Shown piece after piece: positions 61,324-64,000 of a stretch of 64,000 bases of DNA (position 1 is its first letter; each line of letters begins with the position of its first letter). The stretch covers positions 62,001 to 126,000 of the forward strand of contig CAWESO010000007.1 in NCBI GenBank assembly GCA_963811775.1, written 5' to 3'. Under the pieces are notes generated by a model that was given only the letters and a program-made list of their open reading frames with translations, was not told where the DNA came from and searched no databases. This stretch comes from Chersky-840 sp963811775. Lineage in GTDB: Bacteria; Actinomycetota; Acidimicrobiia; Acidimicrobiales; UBA8190. Both the position numbers and the translations under genes were made by a program.

Positions 61324-62150
61324 CCCCCCCGCCCATTCGCCTGATGCTGGCCGACGTGGACGGTACGCTCGTCACCCAGGACAAGGTCCTCACCAACAGG
61401 GCGATCGCCGCTGTGCAGTGCCTGCGCGAGGCCGGCATCCTCTTCGCCATCACGAGCGGACGTCCTCCTCGAGGTATGGCCATGCTCGTCGAGCCGCTCG
61501 ATCTGCAGACGCCCATCGCCGCCTTCAACGGGGGCCTGCTCGTCGACCCCGACATGACCGTCATCGAGCAGCGCGTCGTCCCCGAGCACCTCGTCGGTCC
61601 CATCGCTGCGCTCATGGCCTCCTTCGACCTGAGTGTATGGCTCTACCGTGGTGCCGACTGGTATGTCCCCGACCCGAAGGGCCCACACGTGGACCGTGAG
61701 GCATGGACGGTCAAGTTCGAGCCCAAGGTCATAACGAGTATCGAAGGTCTCACTGGCGACGTGGCGAAGATCGTGGGCGTGAGTGACGACCACGACGCTG
61801 TGTCGAAGGCTTCAGCCGCAGCCCACGAGCGCTTCGGGAATCACGTCACGGCGGCGCCGTCCCAGCCCTATTACTTAGACGTCACCCACCCCGACGCCAA
61901 CAAGGGCGCCGTGGCCCGGTACCTCGCACAAAGATACAAGCTGTCCACCGATGAGGTCGCCACTATCGGAGACATGCCCAATGACGTCTTGATGTTCGCG
62001 CACTCGGGCCTGAGCATCGCGATGGGAAACGCCGACGCTCAGGTGCAACGAGCCGCCCGTCGGGTGACGGAGACCAACGAGAATGAGGGCTTTGCCGACG
62101 CTGTCGAACGCCTCGTCCTACCTCGCGCTCCGGAGCCACCACGGCCCTAG
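61320..62150 (+). CDS. HAD-superfamily (Cof-type) hydrolase
   Basis: A 276-residue HAD IIB phosphatase. Motif I is MLADVDGTLVT (nucleophile Asp and acid Asp), motif II FAITSGRPP, motif III the Lys of HPDANKGAVARY, and motif IV TIGDMPNDVLMFAHSGLSIA. The cap domain (about 90-190) is of the Cof type. It dephosphorylates sugar phosphates, flavin or similar. It starts at GTG 61320, four bases inside the preceding reading frame. Confidence 0.9.
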   Translation: MTPPPIRLMLADVDGTLVTQDKVLTNRAIAAVQCLREAGILFAITSGRPPRGMAMLVEPLDLQTPIAAFNGGLLVDPDMTVIEQRVVPEHLVGPIAALMASFDLSVWLYRGADWYVPDPKGPHVDREAWTVKFEPKVITSIEGLTGDVAKIVGVSDDHDAVSKASAAAHERFGNHVTAAPSQPYYLDVTHPDANKGAVARYLAQRYKLSTDEVATIGDMPNDVLMFAHSGLSIAMGNADAQVQRAARRVTETNENEGFADAVERLVLPRAPEPPRP

Positions 62151-62421
62151 CGTCGGACGCGTGACCCTTCGTCTGCCCGGAAGCATCTCCGCCTGCCTCT
62201 CGGCGCGACCGAGTTCCACGGTGCGGTGACCGAGGCCGAGTACGCCGCGTAAACGCCACCCCGCGCGACGTGCCCACAACGCGATTCGACTTCCCCGGCG
62301 CAGGGCAGCTCGATTTCGACTGCCGGCGCAGGGGTCGAGTCCAGGAGGCTCGAGCTCGACCGCCCGCATGGGGAGGACTTCCGGACCTCCCAGGGCGGCG
62401 GGACCGATCGCCTCGTCACGA

Positions 62422-62763
62422 CTACATCAAGAGGTCTTGCCAGTTGGCTGGAACCCGTCCGGCTGGTCCAGGCACGGGTTGGTCGAGGGGATGATGCTGT
62501 GGGGGTGCCAGGCGGGGCCCTTGCATGTAATCGTTCGTTCGGTAGTTCCAAAACCAGTCCTCGCCAGGCTCGAAGCTGCGGATGACAGGATGACCTGACG
62601 AGGTAGCGTGCGCAGTGGCGTGCTGGCCGGGCGAGTTGTCACAACATCCAATGTGGCCGCACTCTGCACACCGTCGCAGGTGGAGCCACCAACCCTCAGA
62701 CTCGAGACACTCCACGCAACCGGTCCCGCTCGGAGGGACCTCTGGATCCAAGGAATTCGTCAT
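62422..62763 (-). CDS. UBP-type zinc-finger protein
   Basis: A 113-residue protein with the ubiquitin-hydrolase-type zinc finger: GCVECLESEGWWLHLRRCAE, CGHIGCCDNSPGQHATAHAT and GHPVIRSFEPGEDWFWNY, with the full Cys/His ligand set. Bacterial stand-alone versions are common in actinobacteria; they have no ubiquitin partner and their role is unknown. It is transcribed away from the DHFR gene. Confidence 0.9.
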   Translation of the reverse strand: MTNSLDPEVPPSGTGCVECLESEGWWLHLRRCAECGHIGCCDNSPGQHATAHATSSGHPVIRSFEPGEDWFWNYRTNDYMQGPRLAPPQHHPLDQPVPGPAGRVPANWQDLLM

Positions 62764-62953
62764 GTCTGCACCTCCTGCTACGTAGCAGTCAACGGTAGGT
62801 GAAATAGCTAACGTCTGGCACTGGAATGACGTTGATCTCGGTCAGCCCCGACTCGTCGCACAGTGGGTGGCCTTTCGGCCACCGTTCCGAACGCTGCGGT
62901 TCATCGGATCCGGCTGGATCTGGTCTCTGATACGTTCGAAGGACTCGCGCTCG

Positions 62954-63439
62954 GTGATCCGCTTGATTGCTGCGATGGACACAAGCAGGGGCATCGCCAC
63001 CGACAGAGGCATCCCTTGGAAGTTGCCCGGCGACGTTGCCTACTTCGAAAACCAGACCACGACGGGGCTCATCGTCATGGGCTGGGCCACGTACAACGAG
63101 TTCTCAGCCCCACTGCATGGTCGGGACAACTACGTGCTGACCCGCGATCAGGGTCGCTTAAAGTCCGGCTTTCGACCAATCTCTACTCTGGCTGACCTGA
63201 TGACGAGCAACCCCAACGACGATGTGTGGATTATCGGAGGGGCCTTCGTATTTGGACAGACAATCTCCCGAGCCGACGAGCTCTTCATCACCCAGGTTCT
63301 GGGGGAATATCACTGCACGAAGTTCTTCCCCGACTATCGCACCGGATTCACCAGGTTCGAACAGAGCAAAGACCAGGAGGAGGGTGGCGTCCAATACCGA
63401 TTTGAGAAATGGCGCCGGAACACCCAAACCGTATCTTGA
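62954..63439 (+). CDS. Dihydrofolate reductase
   Basis: A 161-residue DHFR from the GTG at 62954: VIRLIAAMDTSRGIATDRGI, PWKLPGDVAYFENQTTTGLI (WxLPxD catalytic loop and NADPH contact) and the second site WIIGGAFVFGQTISRADELF. It reduces dihydrofolate to tetrahydrofolate. The longer frame from 62867 adds 29 unlike residues and is not chosen. Key differences from standard DHFR (MGWATYNEF for MGRxTYxS) suggest a divergent, possibly second, copy. Confidence 0.85.
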   Translation: MIRLIAAMDTSRGIATDRGIPWKLPGDVAYFENQTTTGLIVMGWATYNEFSAPLHGRDNYVLTRDQGRLKSGFRPISTLADLMTSNPNDDVWIIGGAFVFGQTISRADELFITQVLGEYHCTKFFPDYRTGFTRFEQSKDQEEGGVQYRFEKWRRNTQTVS

Positions 63440-63526
63440 CCTTGCCCCCAGAAATTTGGACCACCTGATATGGCAACTTGGTTCAGGTCCTCTCGTGCAG
63501 GTGGACACGGGTGGCGTTCGTGACGC

Positions 63527-63685
63527 TCAGCGCCAGCGCGCACTTTGCTTCCCCTCCGATCCGTGGAGGGCCTCGACGTCCGCCCCGACCATCTCGGCCA
63601 CCTCGAGGGCGGCTATCAGTACGCCGTGAACCGCTGGCGAGTGGTTGAGAGCAGCGAGCACGATGCTCCCACGTTCAGTGTTCAT
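63527..63685 (-). pseudogene. Truncated universal stress protein
   Basis: Fifty-two residues matching only the N-terminal strand-helix-strand of a UspA domain (MNTERGSIVLAALNHSPAVH then LEVAEMVGADVEALHG), then a stop. No reading frame downstream continues the domain. A GGGACCT half-site of the shared motif is 64 bases upstream (63749). Confidence 0.5.
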
Positions 63686-64000
63686 CAAACCCGTCCTAGT
63701 GAGAAGATGACATTTCTTTCGAGTTGAACGGTCATGGCAACCAATCGCGGGACCTAGCGTTCGTGTCATAACACGAAGCGGTCCGAACAAGTAAAGGCGT
63801 GAGTCCCAGTGATGGCAATGAAGCACCTGAGACACTCTCGACGGAAGATGGTGGAACAGCCATTGCTGTCTAGGTCGCAGTCCGTCCTGGCGAATGCCAG
63901 GCTGGTCGACGAATCCAGACCCCGCGGCAAGCGAGGGAACACGAGAGACGCCATCTGAGATGCCCTGGATGGGTGACGCTGTGACATCGAGGTCCCACCC
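63686..64000. other. Window end, no gene seen
   Basis: About 310 bases of lower GC. A 73-residue minus-strand frame (63766-63987) has no recognisable features. A gene crossing the edge cannot be excluded. Confidence 0.35.

Noticed and set aside
61320..62150. Sugar-catabolism operon built on the DUF2090-like start
   Set aside because: Only about 45 residues of the family remain and no other catabolic gene follows, so no pathway can be claimed.
1..64000. Prophage, transposon or integrative element
   Set aside because: No integrase, transposase, terminal inverted repeats or phage structural genes were seen; the island looks chromosomal.

Overview
The window is high-GC DNA with tightly overlapping operons (ATGA/GTGA junctions) and frequent GTG starts. 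Its gene content points to an actinobacterium: an Erm(37)-like methylase, DUF1918 and DUF3040 proteins, several universal stress proteins, a PncB2-type nicotinate phosphoribosyltransferase and a phosphoribosyltransferase-hydrolase fusion. A complete V/A-type ATPase operon is unusual for the well-studied actinobacteria, so a less studied lineage is likely. That placement is inference; there is no rRNA in the window, and I found no tRNA, CRISPR array, insertion sequence or prophage.

Layout. 1-6.1 kb holds accessory genes: an ABM-type protein, a P450, a kdpC remnant, an Erm-type methylase, a DUF6629 membrane protein and a STAS protein. 6.1-13.3 kb is central carbon: a minus-strand operon gap-porG-porA-porB-NADPH/ferredoxin oxidoreductase, with pgk divergent from it. 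13.4-22.1 kb holds a universal stress protein and a group 3b [NiFe]-hydrogenase operon with its protease, HypC and four accessory genes. 22.3-35.5 kb holds PEP synthase, small stress proteins, the phosphoribosyltransferase-hydrolase fusion, pncB, two Hsp20 genes, a long pyruvate-kinase-like protein and a PhyH dioxygenase. 35.6-39.5 kb holds a solitary substrate-binding protein, a 17-bp tandem repeat, a GH4 glycosidase and a stress protein. 39.7-45.3 kb is an acs-E1alpha-E1beta-E2-ACP operon. 45.7-53.7 kb is the nine-gene V/A-ATPase operon. 53.8-64 kb holds a stress protein, a repeat-bearing polysaccharide deacetylase, FtsH, archease, small enzymes and DHFR.

How it works together. From about 11.9 to 56.5 kb, a 17-bp motif close to GKGACCTTTGACCCTGG lies in front of at least eleven genes or operons: pgk/gap, hydrogenase, the ppsA unit, a DUF3040 gene, the phosphoribosyltransferase fusion, pncB, both hsp20 genes, the acs-PDH-ACP operon, the stress protein/ATPase divergent pair, and ftsH. 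The motif resembles the DosR (DevR) box of mycobacteria, and the gene set overlaps the known DosR dormancy regulon. My reading is that most of the window is a hypoxia/dormancy island linking pyruvate and acetyl-CoA metabolism, hydrogen turnover, ion-motive ATPase activity and proteostasis under one regulator encoded elsewhere.

Defects. porB and the ATPase subunit C gene each appear to lack one G in a G4 run, which breaks the frame. A kdpC fragment with an internal deletion and a truncated DUF2090-like gene are true or probable remnants.
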